NCBI RefSeq assembly: GCF_964204645.1 | Contig: NC_134026.1 | Span: 11,062,450-11,126,449 of the forward strand | Direction: 5' to 3' | DNA from: Tubulanus polymorphus | Lineage: Eukaryota; Nemertea; Palaeonemertea; Tubulaniformes; Tubulanidae | DNA length: 64,000 bases | Part shown: one piece after another, positions 11,445 through 25,690 of the stretch | How positions within the stretch are numbered: the stretch's first letter is position 1 | How the letters are laid out: each line of letters begins with the position of its first letter | Notes under the pieces: generated by a model | Database searches by the model: none | The model's input: the letters and a program-made list of their open reading frames with translations, nothing else | What the model was told of the DNA's origin: nothing | Program-made: the position numbers and the translations under genes

Positions 11445-12427
11445 CATGTTCACACACCAAAAACATACAATTCACTACAACAATAACATAATTCTCAAAA
11501 CTCTCGAACAGTGGAAGTATTCTTTTCATTATTTGAAGTAAACATCTTTCAATTAATAGAGAAATGACTACAAATTGTTTAAAATTTACATATGAAGCTT
11601 GAATGATATGCAGTATTCTGTGAAGCCAGTTTTAATATGCTATGATGCTGTTTCATGTTATTGATACACCTCAAACAAGTTCACGATTTTATCACATGTA
11701 TATACACACTTAGATAAACGAAGTAATGATCTTGACACAGACCTTAGAGTAACCAGACTGATTACTCCGGGCACGTATATATTTGATTTGCATCGTCCAT
11801 GTAATCAATGTTGTTCAGAATTACAAAATTTTTACATTACAAGTATTAACGTCATTTAATAGCATATACGCCCAAAGATTTACAGTGCGTGTAGCCAATA
11901 ATTGGATTTATTACCAACACGCAAAAATGGCGTTTTTACCTCCTCACGTAATTCATGTGTATCGTTTCAAAAATTTAACACGCGGTCTTGTCGAATCTTG
12001 AAAATCCTAACATCCTATACGTATCATATTGATTTATTGAAAATGCATACGAGATTCAAGGTACCCCGATGGACGACCCGACGTTTGGTCCTGACCCACA
12101 TCAGTCGTTATGTTTTTTCTTCCCCCATCATGCCTAATGTCCCCTGTAAAGAGTTCAACCTTCTGACGCACTGTGCTGCGGTCCTCACTGTTGGGTAGGT
12201 TCGTTACCAGACGTCATCGCTGAATACAACTACTGATTGGGACTGTGTGATCAAATGACGTATAAGTAACGTTTGTGACTGTGTACGCAACATTCGCGTC
12301 GCATCGGTCCATCGGCGCGCAGGATTATCAGCCAACCAGCGGCGGCACTGTGGTTGCTGATCGGTCTATCACAGCTACCATCACTTCTTCACTTGCGCGG
12401 GTACAATCTAGTACGCAACAAGTGGTC
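11445..12427. other. Upstream flank of the UNC-93 gene
   Basis: No exon recognised. The reading frame of the UNC-93 first exon stays open back to about 12266 (in-frame TAA at 12263-12265) without an ATG before 12428. The transcription start or an upstream untranslated exon probably lies in this interval, but no promoter motif is convincing. Confidence 0.4.
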
Positions 12428-15400
12428 ATGAACTTAGAAGCAGAAGCTGTACGTACAATGGATATACACGACAGGGATTCCGAAAATATCAAAATTTACG
12501 ACATGACGACAGAAAAGGTAGATCTTCTATCACGGTGCAAGAATCCAGGCAAATTAGAAACAGTATCTACGCGGTATTATACTCACGAAATGAACGAAAT
12601 ATCACCAAGTGATAATACGACGACCGTGAAAACACCGAAAACCAACAGCGGTGGCGTCAAAAACATATACGTTCTAGGATGTGCATTTATGATGGTCAAT
12701 ACAGCCTTTATTTCGTTGCAAAGTCTACAGAGCACGTGGAATGCCCAGAACGGTCGAGGGGTGACATCTCTAAGTTGTGTTTACGGTGGAACTGTTTTGT
12801 CGTGTATAATTGCGCCACTTGTGATAAAACACGTGGGAACGAAATGGTCCATTGTGTCAGGTTTCGGAGTTTTTGCAGTTTACGTTGCCGTACATTTTTA
12901 TCCCAAACATATGATACTCATACCAGCATCTGTCGTATTGGGGATATTTCTTGGGCCAGTTTGGATCGGACAGGCCACCTATCTGGCGACCACGGCCTTT
13001 GTGCACGCCATGGATTTGAAAAAGTCTTATGCCAACACGTTGACCCGGTTCAATGGGATATTCTGGTGCGTATTTCAACTTTCTCACATTTGGGGAAACT
13101 TTCTCTCAGTGGTCATGCTGCAAAACGAGGAAACTTTATCGATGAATATGAGGAATAACTTAACGATGCGGCCTTATCTGTGTGGTGTCGACGACTGTGG
13201 ACGCCACGAATCGGACATAGATATAGCAATTTTACCCGACAATTCGGTAAATATGCTTTTGAGTGTTTATCTCGGTTGTGCTATGATGGGGATGTTAATA
13301 ACGATGGCTTTACTGGAAACAGCCGAATCCACTACAGAATACAGCTGGCAATCATCAAAAGCGTCCAGCCTTAGCATGATGTGTGCGACGTTGAGAATAC
13401 TGATCGACCCCCGGGTTCATCTGCTCATGCCGCTAGTCACATTTACTGGATTAGCTCAAGGTTTCATCTTCAGTGACTTCACTAAGGTAAATATCAATAT
13501 CACAATTTATGCGTGTGCAACAGCAAGATATTCCTCGTCTGATCCCGACAGTCACTAATTACCACATCGCTACGTGATTCGTCAACAAAAGACGATTCAG
13601 TAACTCGCCAGCACCATGCCATCTAATATCATCGTCCAGGAATTAATGACATTTTCCGAGTCATTAACTGTAAAGATGGACTGTTGCCCCGCGTCTATGG
13701 GTCACGTCTACCAACGAATTCAACGATGAGGATAATCCTTGCTTGGAAAATAATGCATTATGTTTCATTCTAATGGAGATCGTATACTTATAGTTTGCAT
13801 AGATTCATCAATCTGGTATACGTTAAAACTTGTGTTCTGGTGAGAGCTGATCAACGGGCTTAGAGTACAAACCCAAGATCCTGTAAGATCAAATTCGTAA
13901 TTTTAATCTAGTATTTTCATTATCACCGAGGAGGTCGTTACAAACAAAATACAAAGACTGAAGATAACTGTGATCCGTTTTTTCATACCAAAAAAGTCAT
14001 AAGATTTAAAGGTTCTATCTGAGTGCAAAATTTCAGATCACAAAGAAGCATTCCGAATTAAGGATATCTGGATCTTTCGGCTTCACTGAACTCGGGACCG
14101 ATTTCCTTTTCTAACTTAAGAAAACTGCCATGGAACGCTTAGTTTTAGATCATATAAGAGATACGGGCATAGTTCTGGAAATGAGAGAATGTGAACAAAT
14201 CTAAAGGGGTTGTTTAGTGCCGAGTTGATTTGAAATTAGAGAGCCTTAATGAGCTAAAACTTCAGTATTGAAGGAGCACACCTTTTCTTTGAGAAATAAT
14301 GATACAGGGAACCAGGGTGTGACCGATGCCGTTTTGCTCGCAAACAGACTATGAAATGCGTTGTCACATTGGTGGAGCGATTATCACCTTCAAGTTAGTT
14401 GATGCTGCGCAATAATGAATGCAATTAGATACTAGTTGGGGCAATGTTTGTCCCGTGGGCAGTGTTCAATCTGTTTATTTTACAAAAGTATTTTACAACA
14501 ATAAGACTCGTTGTGGCAACGTTCTTTACCAACACGTTTTGCGACGTATGGAAATTTGCCTCCAATAATCAAGTTTATTTTTATTCCTGTTACTAAATAT
14601 GGCTGACATGATGTAACCCCTGGCGTTCGATAATTACTTTCAGCGCATGCGACCAACCGAACTGAAATGCGCCTGAAGCTTCAATTCAATATCAGCACCA
14701 GCGCAGCTCTTCATTGAACGCACATTTCCTATTTTCAAGTTTAATGATTAGTAGATTAAGAAAATAGATAATACCAATTATACGGAAATAGACTAATTTT
14801 TTGCACCTTTATCGATTACCCATGACTAGGCCAGGACATGGTCATTCTACATGATAGGACCGGTATCAAACGGTTTGATGAAATATAATACAAATATACG
14901 TAGATCTTAGCCATGGCCATGTGAACTGGCTCTTGTTCGACAGCGATTAAACAGGATGTATGATTTTAGTACCAGTATGAAATGGTTCTTCCAACATAGA
15001 CTATATATCCAACACGTGGTTGCTTTACTGTTTGGACTTGCATTCGAGTCGCAGCATCTTCCACCAATCGTCTGTTTTATCTCTTCATTTTGTGAGGCTG
15101 GTTGTTTGCTCAGAACTGATAAGGAAAAACTATTCAAATACCTAGCCAGGAACTCGTAACTGAGTGTAGCTGCAGTGCTGGCGGCTTGTGGTCACACATC
15201 GACGAACATTATCTGGGTTTACATTCGTCTGCGTGGTGTGGAGTGACTTTTTTCGTATAGTGAAATTAAATTCAATGCAAAATCACCTAAATCATTCATA
15301 CGTTACATATACATAAATACTGTATATGAATTTAAGACGTATTATTTTACCATTTTTCATTAGTATAGATAGCTAGGAAGTACTGCACGACGGCCGTATT

Positions 15401-18400
15401 CTAATATCAGTAAGGCCGTATAGCGCGTCTTCCATGTCGGAAATGTCTTGTTTTTTTTTTCTTTTTGAATTCTTACTTTTGAGAATCGATATGGATGATA
15501 TATGCGGCAATTAGTGTTATCGTGATACTAAATTAAACATCACGTGATAAATTATAGAATTTCCGGCTTCGTTTTTTCACTGTTGGAAACACTGAGCGAG
15601 TTTTGAAAGGGACATGCAGGGAATAGGGTGAGATGAGATTAGACTGCGTGAGCCAAAGTGTATTAGGGAAATTTAGATGGGCGGGTTGAAAGGCAGTGTT
15701 CTCATTCAGGGACTGCAAGAGAAACTGAGCAGTTGGATTGAAATAGAGAGAAAATGAATACGACGAAGGATGCAGATAATCGAGGAGTTAGTGAGAGATT
15801 ACGATAACGATAACGATTTTAGTTTGCGATCAATCATTTTTTGAAAGCAGAATTCCAAAGACACACATACATATCTGAGTTTCTCGTATTATGTGTATAT
15901 ATCACAGTGAAGTTATCCGTCAGGGCAAGAAAATTTCACAATTAAGCCTCCTTAAATCGATACAGTTCATGAGAACTGCGGATGACGTTTGCGCATTAGG
16001 GTCGTAATCATGGGTATGAGTGATGAGATACGTGAGTCGAATGAAAAACAATCGTGTTCCGCCACACAGCAACTGAAGCAACCGAAACCGTGCTTCAACT
16101 CTGCACGTCACGGCTCAGCTTATTCAACTCGATTCGATGAAAGTGAAAGTTAAAGTTAACTCTTCAACGAAACTTAAGTCAGTTTCCTTTCTACTAATGC
16201 AGCCGCTTGGGACTGATGCTAAGGGCAGTCTATACATTCCCTGTGTGTCGTTTTCTCAACATTTACTCGATATCCAAGACCCCAACCACGGGACCGATCG
16301 GAACACCTAATGCATCCGATCCCTCACTACGCCGCATCGGCTATCACACCGAATCGGTCAGAACCTATGGCAGTCTTTAGACTACGGGATATAAATGTAC
16401 AGTTGACGCTAAACGCCGATTTCGATCGGAGCGGTCACAACCCCGCAACACACACGGACCCTGTACAGACAGGACAGAAAGTACTTGTAAACAAGGAAAG
16501 CCTGTCCCACCTTAACGCATAATCCTTGGTGCTATCTCTCCCACCTTCAAGGTGAGGTGGCTATAGTAATGATATCTCTGATATTTCTACATATATATTA
16601 CAAGACAATTTATGATGTTTTAAAACGTAAAAAACGCTGAATTTAGGCCGCCCGCGGCCTCAGAATCGTCCGTAGCATACATATGATACGCACATGATGC
16701 CAATTCTCAAGAGTCCTCTCAAATCAATCAGAATCACTAAAAAAACTAAGAGAATGCTAAACAATTTTCTTTATTGATTCTCGACAAAAATACGACGTCT
16801 GACTGAACGTCCACGCGTAAAACGATACATATATACATACATATATATAGATATTGACATATGTTTATTCAACATATCTTTTTAATACTTCGTGTTTACT
16901 GTTACGCTCGTGTGAACCCGACTGTGTTGCCCAGCCTCTAACGGCCCTGCGGGCCGAATTTTCTTATAATCAATGCTCCAAGGCAAAACCCAACCATTGC
17001 CTTAAGCGCTTTCTGGAATGACTGAAGAGGCCCAATTTCCTACATTTCGAGATCTAGCTACTGGCTTCCCTACTCAGATACCGGCGCTTATTGGTAATTT
17101 GACTGTGTCGAGATATCAATGATGTTTGCAAAATCTCTGTAAGTACCTTTAGCTGCTAAGCAACGGCAGGAAATTGAAATATGTGAAAAGACCCTACTAT
17201 TCCATTATTCACATCGGATTAAGTTTTAGAATTCATTTCTGAGCTCTCATCATATTCATCATTAATATCCAATCGATGCTCGTCAACATAAAATCCTATC
17301 AAATTACAGTATATCTTGTCATTCATTCCAGGTAATCATTCATACCTTTTCGGTGATCCTCCGATTTTCAGGTCGTTTATCAGAGAATTTTTTTTCATTC
17401 TTTTCTCATTCATTTTTTTGTTCATTTTCTTTTCATTACTGAAAATGAACCACACTTTTGATCCAACAGTAAGTATAGCTGTGAATCTCAAAAGGCAGGC
17501 TGACCATCGGTTGGACTTCAAAAACTATAGAACGACTTGTCAATGTTAGAAGCATCCACGAAAAATTGAGAAGGATGACGCAAGAAGGATGATAGATGCA
17601 CGTTAACTGAAAACTATTATGGAATATTATCAATGAGGTGTCGTCTGAGGAACTTAGCACTCGTATCGTATTTTTATGAAAGAATGGTTTTCATCGCGAA
17701 CTAGTTACATTGTCATAACCGATCCACATGTCAAAGTCATTAAACTAAGCCAACTAGAAGTTGCATGAAGGATAATCTATATCTTAGATGAGTGAGTATC
17801 CCAAATCCTAAGGTTACGAACATGCGCCTAATGCTATTACATTTGTGGCAATAAACCTCGGCGGTTTTACAGACAGTTAAGTGATTGAAGCGGGAACGAC
17901 TCCACTGATGATGAAATGAAAACTGGCAGCTACTTGAGATCCGGTGAAGTCTTCACAACCATAGCGGGTTACTTACCAGCCACTTAATAGCTATATATAA
18001 GTGGAGCAATAAAACAAACCAAACGGAAAGTGCTCCGATATTGCATTGGTAGCCTGTTTGGCTGCTTATTGGGAAGATTGTAATCTCTTGCCGATTCGGT
18101 TATGCATGTAATAATTCATAACCTCAATGAATAATATCTCGTGAAAGCTTCACTTAGCCCCTTCGGTCAAGTATTTCAACGAAACGACAACGAATGTCCC
18201 GGAAATATACTGAAGACAGCATTGACGCTTCAGCGTCGTTAACTGTATTTTTGAATCTGCGTTCGAAATGGTGTATAAGCAAATTGCCGTTCGTCGAATT
18301 TGCTGCTCTTTAGTTATGGAGATTTCTGCGTGAACTCTCAAGAGCAACAAGATATTTATTCTGGCTAATGACGCTCCTGCGTCATTGGAGCTTCCATGAT

Positions 18401-21400
18401 TGTACAACTGTTACAAGATGTTACAACCATTAATTGTCAGAATACTTGATTTCAGTTGATTTCAGTTTACGGTTGATTTCATGATTTCTCTGCGAGGCAG
18501 TTTCTTAATTAACTTGAAATAATGTCTTTTTACATTAGCATCCGACATTCAATGTTATCGTGATGACTTTTTCTGACATATTTCTTTCACCCTCTAATTG
18601 GTGGAGGATATCTACAATTGATAGGTATAGTGTTATATAATTACGCAAAATTCAATGACGGACCATTTGAGAGTGAGACGGCATAGCTGCGGTCAACGGT
18701 CGATAGACTGTACCCCAGTAACGTTGCATTAAATACCGATGATGACCGTCATAAACGATTATGATATGACAGTTCAACAAATCACTGCCAAGTAAATACA
18801 GTAATATAAACGCTAGCCACAAGGAATCACATAGTAACAAAACATTAATCAAATTTGACAAAAATTAGTTTCGCAACGCCAACAGTCTTCGTCGTTACCT
18901 GTTAGTAAATAGCGTGTACATATTGATAAACGATTTCACCATAGCGAAATATTGGACGCAGCTACTACTAACTGAGATTGCATTGCTAATTGTGTCTTGT
19001 GTACAATATATGACTTTCTAAAGTACTGAATAGCCCAGATCATTCTTTGGTTCCATCAATTTAAAAGCTCACTTTCCACTTCTCGCACCCATCATGTATT
19101 TCTTGCACACATTAATTTTTTCCTATGGCACCATATTTGATTAAAGACGATTTTCTTTTTTCGGTGTTCTTTTCAGTCGTATGTTAATTGTGAAATCGGT
19201 GTACACAACATCGGTTTCGTATTGATGACGTATGGGGCTGTAACTGCAATGAGCGCTTTCGTCATTGGCCACATGACGAAACACATCCGCCGATACGCGA
19301 TGATGATCGCAGGTACGCTATTCAACTATGGACTACTGCTGACCTTGAGAATTTGGAATCCTGACGGTGAAGATATACTCATGTTCTACGTAATATCCGG
19401 TTGTTTCGGTTTATGCGATGCTATATGGTGGACTCAAAGCAATAGTAAGTAGACACTTCGACACTTCTTGGTTCTTTTTACCTTCTAAATCTCTAAATAG
19501 CTTGGGTGGGTTATCAAACCCTTTGATCGATAAGGCAAACAGCAATTCGTAACACAGACATTGTCCAAAATTGCAATCATCCTTACGTCCCGCAATAGTG
19601 ATTGATTGTTGCGCTTGAGCCGATGTAGATAATGACATTAATTTCGTTGTCGCTAAATGAATTCCGTTACTTTTTCTGCCCCAATGGACCCTGTCTTAGT
19701 CCTTCATAGCGATGTCCATTACCAGACTAAACGATACTTGACGCGCCGTCATGATCATATTATCTACTCAGCCGTCGAACCTATTCCCGGTAGGGCGCAT
19801 AACACTTCCATACACGCACGCATGCATATATATAGTAGTGTTGAAACCGATTTTTGAAGTATTGACGAATTGAGTAAACAACCAGCTTTACGGCCTTGGC
19901 GGTACATGATTTATGGAATATAGCACATGTCTCATACTTCAGCGCAATGAACTCGCGGTCTGCATGATCAATCATTTGGAGACACTGACCAAAAATTGCA
20001 TGTGTTATCATTACACCTTTTATTACTCCATACGTCATTAATCCAATACCCAAATTCTGAAGAGCTCTGGGTTTTTACCAAAATGTTTCGAAAGCAAAGA
20101 CAACTTCTGGTTCTAGTTCCTATAAATTCCTCTGAGATTGTTTGGCACAATCTTCGGTCATTAAAAATGATATGCAAAATTCCTGGTGAAAAATTCGTAG
20201 CCTGTATATAAATTGTAATGCGACACTTTTGACAAACAATTACCACATGTGGTCTAATGACATAGGCCTATATCATTTTCCCGAGACGAGAATTTGTTTC
20301 TTTTAGTGTATCTTACAAACCTGTCGCACGGGGACGAAGCAAGCGGGGCTTAGATATCGGAATCGGAGTAAAACATATAGGAATTCGAATTGGCAGAATT
20401 ATTTTTAAATCGAACCATGTGAATTCGCATCGAGTAAAACAAAATTCAATCAGCCTGTCTCTTAATGCAGAAATTAAGTAATTATTCGAACACAAGGGTA
20501 AAACTATCTATTTCCTATCTCTTAGTTTCGATGCAACGTATTATTTTTCATCTCATCGATTGTGAAGGAAGCCAGCTGCAAAACGACACCAATTTTCAGC
20601 AGAGAAGAATTTATAGCCTTTATTCGCCGTGCTTGACATCGGTCGGAGACTAACACAGTAAAGCAGCGAAACAAGTCATAAACAACGATGAAAAGAGACC
20701 ATAAATTCCAGTGGAAGCAATTTTCTGATTATTGTACAATGCGTCATTTTCGCGTTAAATGTTGATATTGGAACATTGATCGAGATATCATATTTACGTA
20801 TGGGAACCGATATAGAAGAAAGAAACATTTCCGATCCCTACTTCAAATTATTTGGCATGAATCGAATGTCTAGATAAATGTTTTTTCCTGGGTTCATTGA
20901 AAATCAAGACTTTATTCGTTCCCTTTTAGGCTCTATATAGTTTGTTCGTGCGGTCTTCGTAGTAATCCGATATAAGCTTTTGATAAAGTAGATTGGATGA
21001 TGATTTTCTAACTTAAAGCTTTTCAAGGAGACACAATCTATCAAATTGATTCCATTTTTAAGCGTTTTGTAAAGAAGATTTCCCATATCTGCGTTGTTAT
21101 GTGTGGAGGGGTTGGTGCTTTTTAACCGGTTGATTGTAAACACTCTAAATCCACATTCACTCTCTAGTATATCAGGGAAATGTAATGACACTTACATAAC
21201 ACTTCCCTGAGTATATGTAGCGAACACCAACCAATACAGAGACCTGGTCGGTGTCGGTTTATGTAAATCTAGACAGATATTGCCTGATTGCGGATTAAAC
21301 CAACATTATCGCACTCAAACAGCTCATCGACTGTGTTAATGTATATACAGTACTACTGCAGTCAACTTTTGATGGTAAATCAAAATATTGATAGTCTATA

Positions 21401-21812
21401 GTCCCGAAGAAATAGCATGGGTTTTCTGAGCTGAATGAGACGAACACCTATCCACCAATCCATAAAATTAAAATGGACACCGCTATTGTATCCAAAGAAT
21501 AATACGAAGTAGGTGATGCAACGTATGTAATGTTTGTTCGCCATATTTATATTTGCAGCCCTGTTTGCGATTATGTTCCCGGACCGACAGGAAGCGGCTT
21601 TCGCGGCCTACAGGATATTCCAATCTCTCGGATTCGCGGCATCATTCGGATACAGTTATTGGTTATGCGTCGGTACAAAACTCTACATTCTCGGAGCCGT
21701 TCTCATGGTATCCCTAGTGCTATACAGCGTAGTTGAATTGCGTCTTAGAAGATCATCTTGTCACTTTCATCACGATAATGAGAATAGCAAAATCCCGGAA
21801 GTATCGCTGTAG
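12428..21812 (+). CDS. UNC93A: UNC-93 family multi-pass membrane protein (UNC93A-like)
   Basis: Exons: 12428-13486 (donor gtaaat), 19177-19444 (acceptor ttttcag, donor gtaagt) and 21559-21812 (acceptor tttgcag, stop at the end). Phases fit (0, then 1), giving 526 residues. The family is a major-facilitator-like group; UNC-93 is known as a potassium-channel regulatory partner and UNC93B1 as a trafficking chaperone, but the role of UNC93A proteins is poorly defined. Evidence: the first membrane segment ends in FISLQSLQSTWN, the UNC-93 signature; an extracellular loop carries CGVDDC; exon 3 carries EAAFAAYRIFQSLGFAASFGYS and LCVGTKLYILGAVL, matching the end of the family. The hydrophilic N-terminal tail of about 79 residues is longer than usual and Thr/Ser-rich. 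ATG 12428 is the first in frame, but ATG 12458 (acaATGg) has the better context and would give 516 residues. A 5' exon cannot be excluded. Intron 1 is 5.7 kb, intron 2 is 2.1 kb. Confidence 0.9.
13487..19176 (+). other. UNC93A intron 1
   Basis: This 5.7-kb intron shows no nested gene. It holds short GC hairpins (for example AGGCCGCCCGCGGCCT near 16647 and a CCACCTT...AGGTGG hairpin near 16540), small TATA-type runs near 16830-16855, and unassigned short open frames. Confidence 0.6.
19445..21558 (+). other. UNC93A intron 2
   Basis: No nested gene recognised. On the - strand at 21191-20904 an open frame contains LKNGINLIDCVSLKSFK, faintly like the last residues of a non-LTR reverse transcriptase. 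This is too weak to call as an element. Confidence 0.5.
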
Positions 21813-22190
21813 ATTTAAGCCAAGCGCGCTCAGCAAGACGTAAACACGAAACAGAAACGTTTGTTTGTCCGGCTTGCGTGACTGCGCGTTGCTCCATAAC
21901 ACGAAACACGTTAACCGCAACACAATTTTCGCTGGGAGATCCACGTCATGGAAAGACATTAACACACTATCTGTTGCGTATTTCGGGTTTATATTTTATA
22001 CATATAATCGACTGGTCTCAGAAGTTGCCACAGACTCCGTGTCCTTGCTTATACCGATCTAACCGATGGAACTTGTCGCGCGGGATACGCTTTGAATTTT
22101 GAGTTGGCATATGACTTTTAACGGAAAGTGATCTTGATAAGCGCTTATATAGAAAATACAGATTGACATGGATATAACAATTCGAATCGA

Positions 22191-22196
22191 AATAAA
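22191..22196 (+). terminator. Candidate polyadenylation signal of UNC93A
   Basis: The first AATAAA downstream of the UNC93A stop codon, 378 bp after it. This implies a 3' UTR of roughly 400 bp. No cDNA evidence is available. Confidence 0.45.
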
Positions 22197-22479
22197 TTGT
22201 TAAATATCATTACGATCTATACTATATATCATGTATACCTACTTTAAACATATCCCGTTGTAATGATATCCGTACGTATAATACGTTCGGGCCGTACCTT
22301 ATATAGCATTTTTTTCGCGGGGTATGGCCTGAGAATCTCGGAAAATGGCAGTTCCATTGGATATAACAATTATGTTCGCAAAAAGACCACTTTTCCAAAA
22401 TCTCTGGAGGCTACTGCCCCCTGCTCCCCGAGGTACGGCCCCGTATGTGTATATAATAAACACATACACTGCAATACTG

Positions 22480-22557
22480 AAATACGTATACTGGTATTCT
22501 TAAAAACCGGTACATCATATTATGATGCACAGCATTTAAGAATACAGTATATACGTT
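22480..22557. repeat. Imperfect inverted repeat
   Basis: ACGTATACTGGTATTCTTAA at the left pairs with TTAAGAATACAGTATATACG at the right, with a smaller palindrome CATCATATTATGATG between. It could be a MITE remnant or a cruciform-prone site. No flanking duplication was identified. Confidence 0.5.
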
Positions 22558-22772
22558 ATGCAGTATACGTTACTCACCGAAGGTCGAATCAATTACAAAT
22601 TTTTTGGAAACTAATTTACTAATTTACTTGCCTGGAAAGGTGGAAACGATAGTGCGGAAGCATCCTGGGCATCGGATAAAAAGAAATAATGCGTATTGAA
22701 TTTTAATCGGAAAATCATGAAATCATTTTGATCTAAAATGATTTAAATCGCAAAACATTTCTCATTCTTTTT

Positions 22773-23010
22773 TATCTTAAGATAAGGATTGACCCTGTTA
22801 TTTATTTGATTGGTAGACTTCGTTATTTGGCATCCCTTACAAACGCACCAAACCTGCCGGGCGCGAAATAGGGCGTTTGATTTTGGAATCGGAATATGAA
22901 GTACATGTACAGGTATAGTTGTTTGATCGGCGGTCGAGTTTACAGAATTTACTCTTTTTGTTTAAATCGAAGTACATAATCGGGGAATTCGGTCCTGGGG
23001 CCATCTTAAC
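22773..23010 (+). repeat. Dispersed repeat family B, copy 1 (truncated)
   Basis: Shares an ordered series of blocks with 25290-25690 and 54255-54660: 'ccctgttatttattt', 'catcccttacaaac', 'cctgccggg', 'gtttgattttg', 'gatcggcggtcga' and 'aaatcgaagtacat'. It ends after the 'attcggt' block, earlier than the other copies. No coding capacity. Class unknown. Confidence 0.75.
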
Positions 23011-24109
23011 AAAACGTCCCGCATAGATAAAATGGCCATGGCCGCAAATGTGCCTATGATTAGATTGAAAGGATTTTCTGACGAGACACAACTCGTCGGG
23101 AAAGGGAACAACATTTTGATTGCCTTATTGGTTTTTTGACACATTATCTCATCAAGAAGAGATATTAACATTTTGAAAATTTATGACACGGATATTCATC
23201 TCTCAACCTCATGCCCCAGGGCGCTTCCGTATAATAGCTTTCTGTATATAGATGAAAATATCGAGCTAAATACGTATTCGAAATCTCGTCTACGCTATCA
23301 TACCTACACGCAAATTACCATCGTACTGCATATAAAAAGAGTTATCATGTCTAGACCTATGTTACGTCACATTTTTATGCCTTGCATGTTGACCACCTGT
23401 GCAGTACCTAGGTTATGCGCAGTGGCCGATTGATTTTAAGCGATGAGTATGGTTTCAAATTTTGATGGCAGCCAATTGTGTTTGAACCTTATGGCCTACG
23501 CACCCACAAATTGTCCCATAAGTGGATTGACGCTCAACGAGAGATTATCTCAAATGCCACTCGACAAATGTAGGTACTGCAGCGATTGTATCATGCAAAC
23601 AAATGCTTAGTGTAGACGAGGTGTGGAATATGGTTCATGGTACTTAATTCTTTTAAGTATTTATGTTTGCTTTTAAGAAACTAATGGGGCTGATTCGGGC
23701 CACGCTGATTTTTTTCGAAAATGCAAAATGTGAAAACAAATGAAATAGCGAGAAAAAAGTTTCACTGCGGGAAAACAAATTATTCTGTTTTCTTGAGTGA
23801 GAAAACAAACTTTTAAACTTTTATTTTGGCGGAGTTAAACAGCTAATAACGCGAGAAAGCAAAATTGTTGTTTTTCTCGCCCGAAATATGCCCGAAACGT
23901 GCTTTCTCACAATGGAATATGTCTTCTTCGCATTGGCATGTTTTTGGTGGGTTCAGGAAGAGTGCACGTCGTTGCGATGTAAGGTTAGTTTAGTTCAACA
24001 TCAAGTGAATAAACCATCGTTCTTATATCTAATTTATTTACACGTTATTTACATGTTTCCATGCGAACAAATTTGAAACCAATTGTTTGAAGTTGGTTTC
24101 AGTTCACCA
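23011..24109. other. Intergenic stretch, nothing recognised
   Basis: No gene. A stretch near 23700-23900 is rich in GAGAAAACAAA and its complement and may be a decayed repeat. Confidence 0.35.
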
Positions 24110-24219
24110 GGACCCAGTTCCACAGTTGTGAGTTAGAGTTAACTCTGAGTTAAAGTTAGTTCATTTTCGATGAGTTAACTCGGAGTTAAATCTTAACTCG
24201 GAACTGTGGAACTGGACCC
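24110..24219. mobile_element. 110-bp MITE, copy 2
   Basis: Begins GGACCCAGTTCCACAGTT and ends AACTGTGGAACTGGACCC. Reverse-complemented, it aligns end to end with the copy at 2604-2713 without length change and with scattered substitutions. No obvious target-site duplication. Confidence 0.8.
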
Positions 24220-24415
24220 AGTGGATAATTGACACAGTGACAATTGAAATTTCATTATGACTATGGTATCTATCCACCAGTTATCTTTAACCAACTTTTG
24301 AACTACTGGCCCTAGCCATTTTTGAATTTTGTTTCAATATTTTTCTTGTGCCAAGACACATTTGAGTAAGTATTCAAACGATTAAGTGAAGTGCACTTAA
24401 TAATGCATTTATATT

Positions 24416-24422
24416 CACACAC

Positions 24423-24465
<43 letters not shown>

Positions 24466-24466
24466 T
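24416..24466. repeat. (ACACAT)n microsatellite
   Basis: About eight near-perfect copies of the hexamer ACACAT. Confidence 0.95.
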
Positions 24467-25289
24467 TTCTCGCTATGGGATTCATTTTTCGCAACAACTT
24501 TTTACAGTTTTTGTACTCGAACAATATCGGCGCGGCCCGAATGAGCTACCATTCATAGCTTACCAATCAATTACAGTATTATGACCATAATGTTCATTTA
24601 TATACTTGCAGTTAAAATGCAGAAGAGTCATCGTTTTTTTATTTGTGTCTGCAGTTATGCATTGTTTATCTTTAAATTGTGATATGTTCATTGTGCCATC
24701 GTTGTGAATGGGTTATTGCTCATTTGACGATATATTTACATGTTTTATATTTTTATATCGGCCTTCTGGTAAGGTGACGAGCTGGGGATCGCAACTTTAT
24801 GTTGGTGTTGTTGATTTTGTCTGAATACAAATAAATGTAAAACGGTTTGTCTACATCAGATATCAAAAATGCAACGTCTACTGTCTCTGTCTTATATCTT
24901 TTTTTAATTTTAATTCTAATTTCCCGGATCCATGCCCCACAATTAGAGCAACTCCAGTTTTCTATTCTAGTACTACTCCAGTTTTCCACATCCACCAGTA
25001 ACTTCGGTCATTGCATCGATCTGAGGTTAGCTACAACCGGAAGGAACTGATCGCAGGGTTTAGCCAATCGGCATTAAGCATCACAGTAACGAAAACGCCC
25101 GTTAGTAGGATTGATTACTTGATTTGGAAAAATATTCATCAGCTCTTAAAGGTAAAATCCATTTGTCCTTAGTACTATTTCTAGAATACAAGCTAATCAC
25201 CTTTGAGATAGCGTGGCCTTCTTTATTCGAAATTACTAGGCCATTATTTTTTGTCATATGACCAGGATTTGTGTCGTAGTTTTTTTTTA

Positions 25290-25690
25290 AATCTTAAAAT
25301 AGGGATTGTCCCTGTTATTTATTTGGTTGGTAAATTTGTTTGATTTTTTGATTGAGTGTCCCTTACAGACCCACCACACCTGCCGGGAGCGAAACAGGGG
25401 TTTGATTTTGAAATCGGAAATCGTACAGATATAGTTGTGTGATTGGCGGTCGAGTTTACAAAAGTTATTTGTTTAAATCGAAGTACATGATTGGGAAATT
25501 CGGTTCCGGTTCATTCAAACAATCTTCCATTCAGTCTGAACCGGCAAGCGACTGATTGGGGTGAATTTTCTTGGCTGCCTAATTTAATACATCGACATTT
25601 TGGAAACAGCTATATTACAAAGATCATTTTGTCCATTTTTAATTTTTTTTTGTCGTTTTCTACGCGTAAATAGTCCGATAGTTTATCGTA
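25290..25690 (+). repeat. Dispersed repeat family B, copy 2
   Basis: The same block order as the copies at 22773 and 54255. It continues further through 'gaaccggcaagcgactgat', 'taatttaatacatcga' and 'gtccgatagtttat', as copy 3 does. Roughly 400 bp, + orientation. No open frame conserved between copies. Confidence 0.75.

Noticed and set aside
11214-11541. Several overlapping open frames of 66-99 codons
   Set aside because: They lie mostly within the GC-rich Harbinger-type MITE, appear in several frames at once and carry no domain.
12275-12427. Upstream extension of the UNC93A open frame from a GTG codon
   Set aside because: GTG initiation is not expected for a nuclear animal gene. The first in-frame ATG is at 12428, so the extension is treated as untranslated or as part of an unknown 5' exon.
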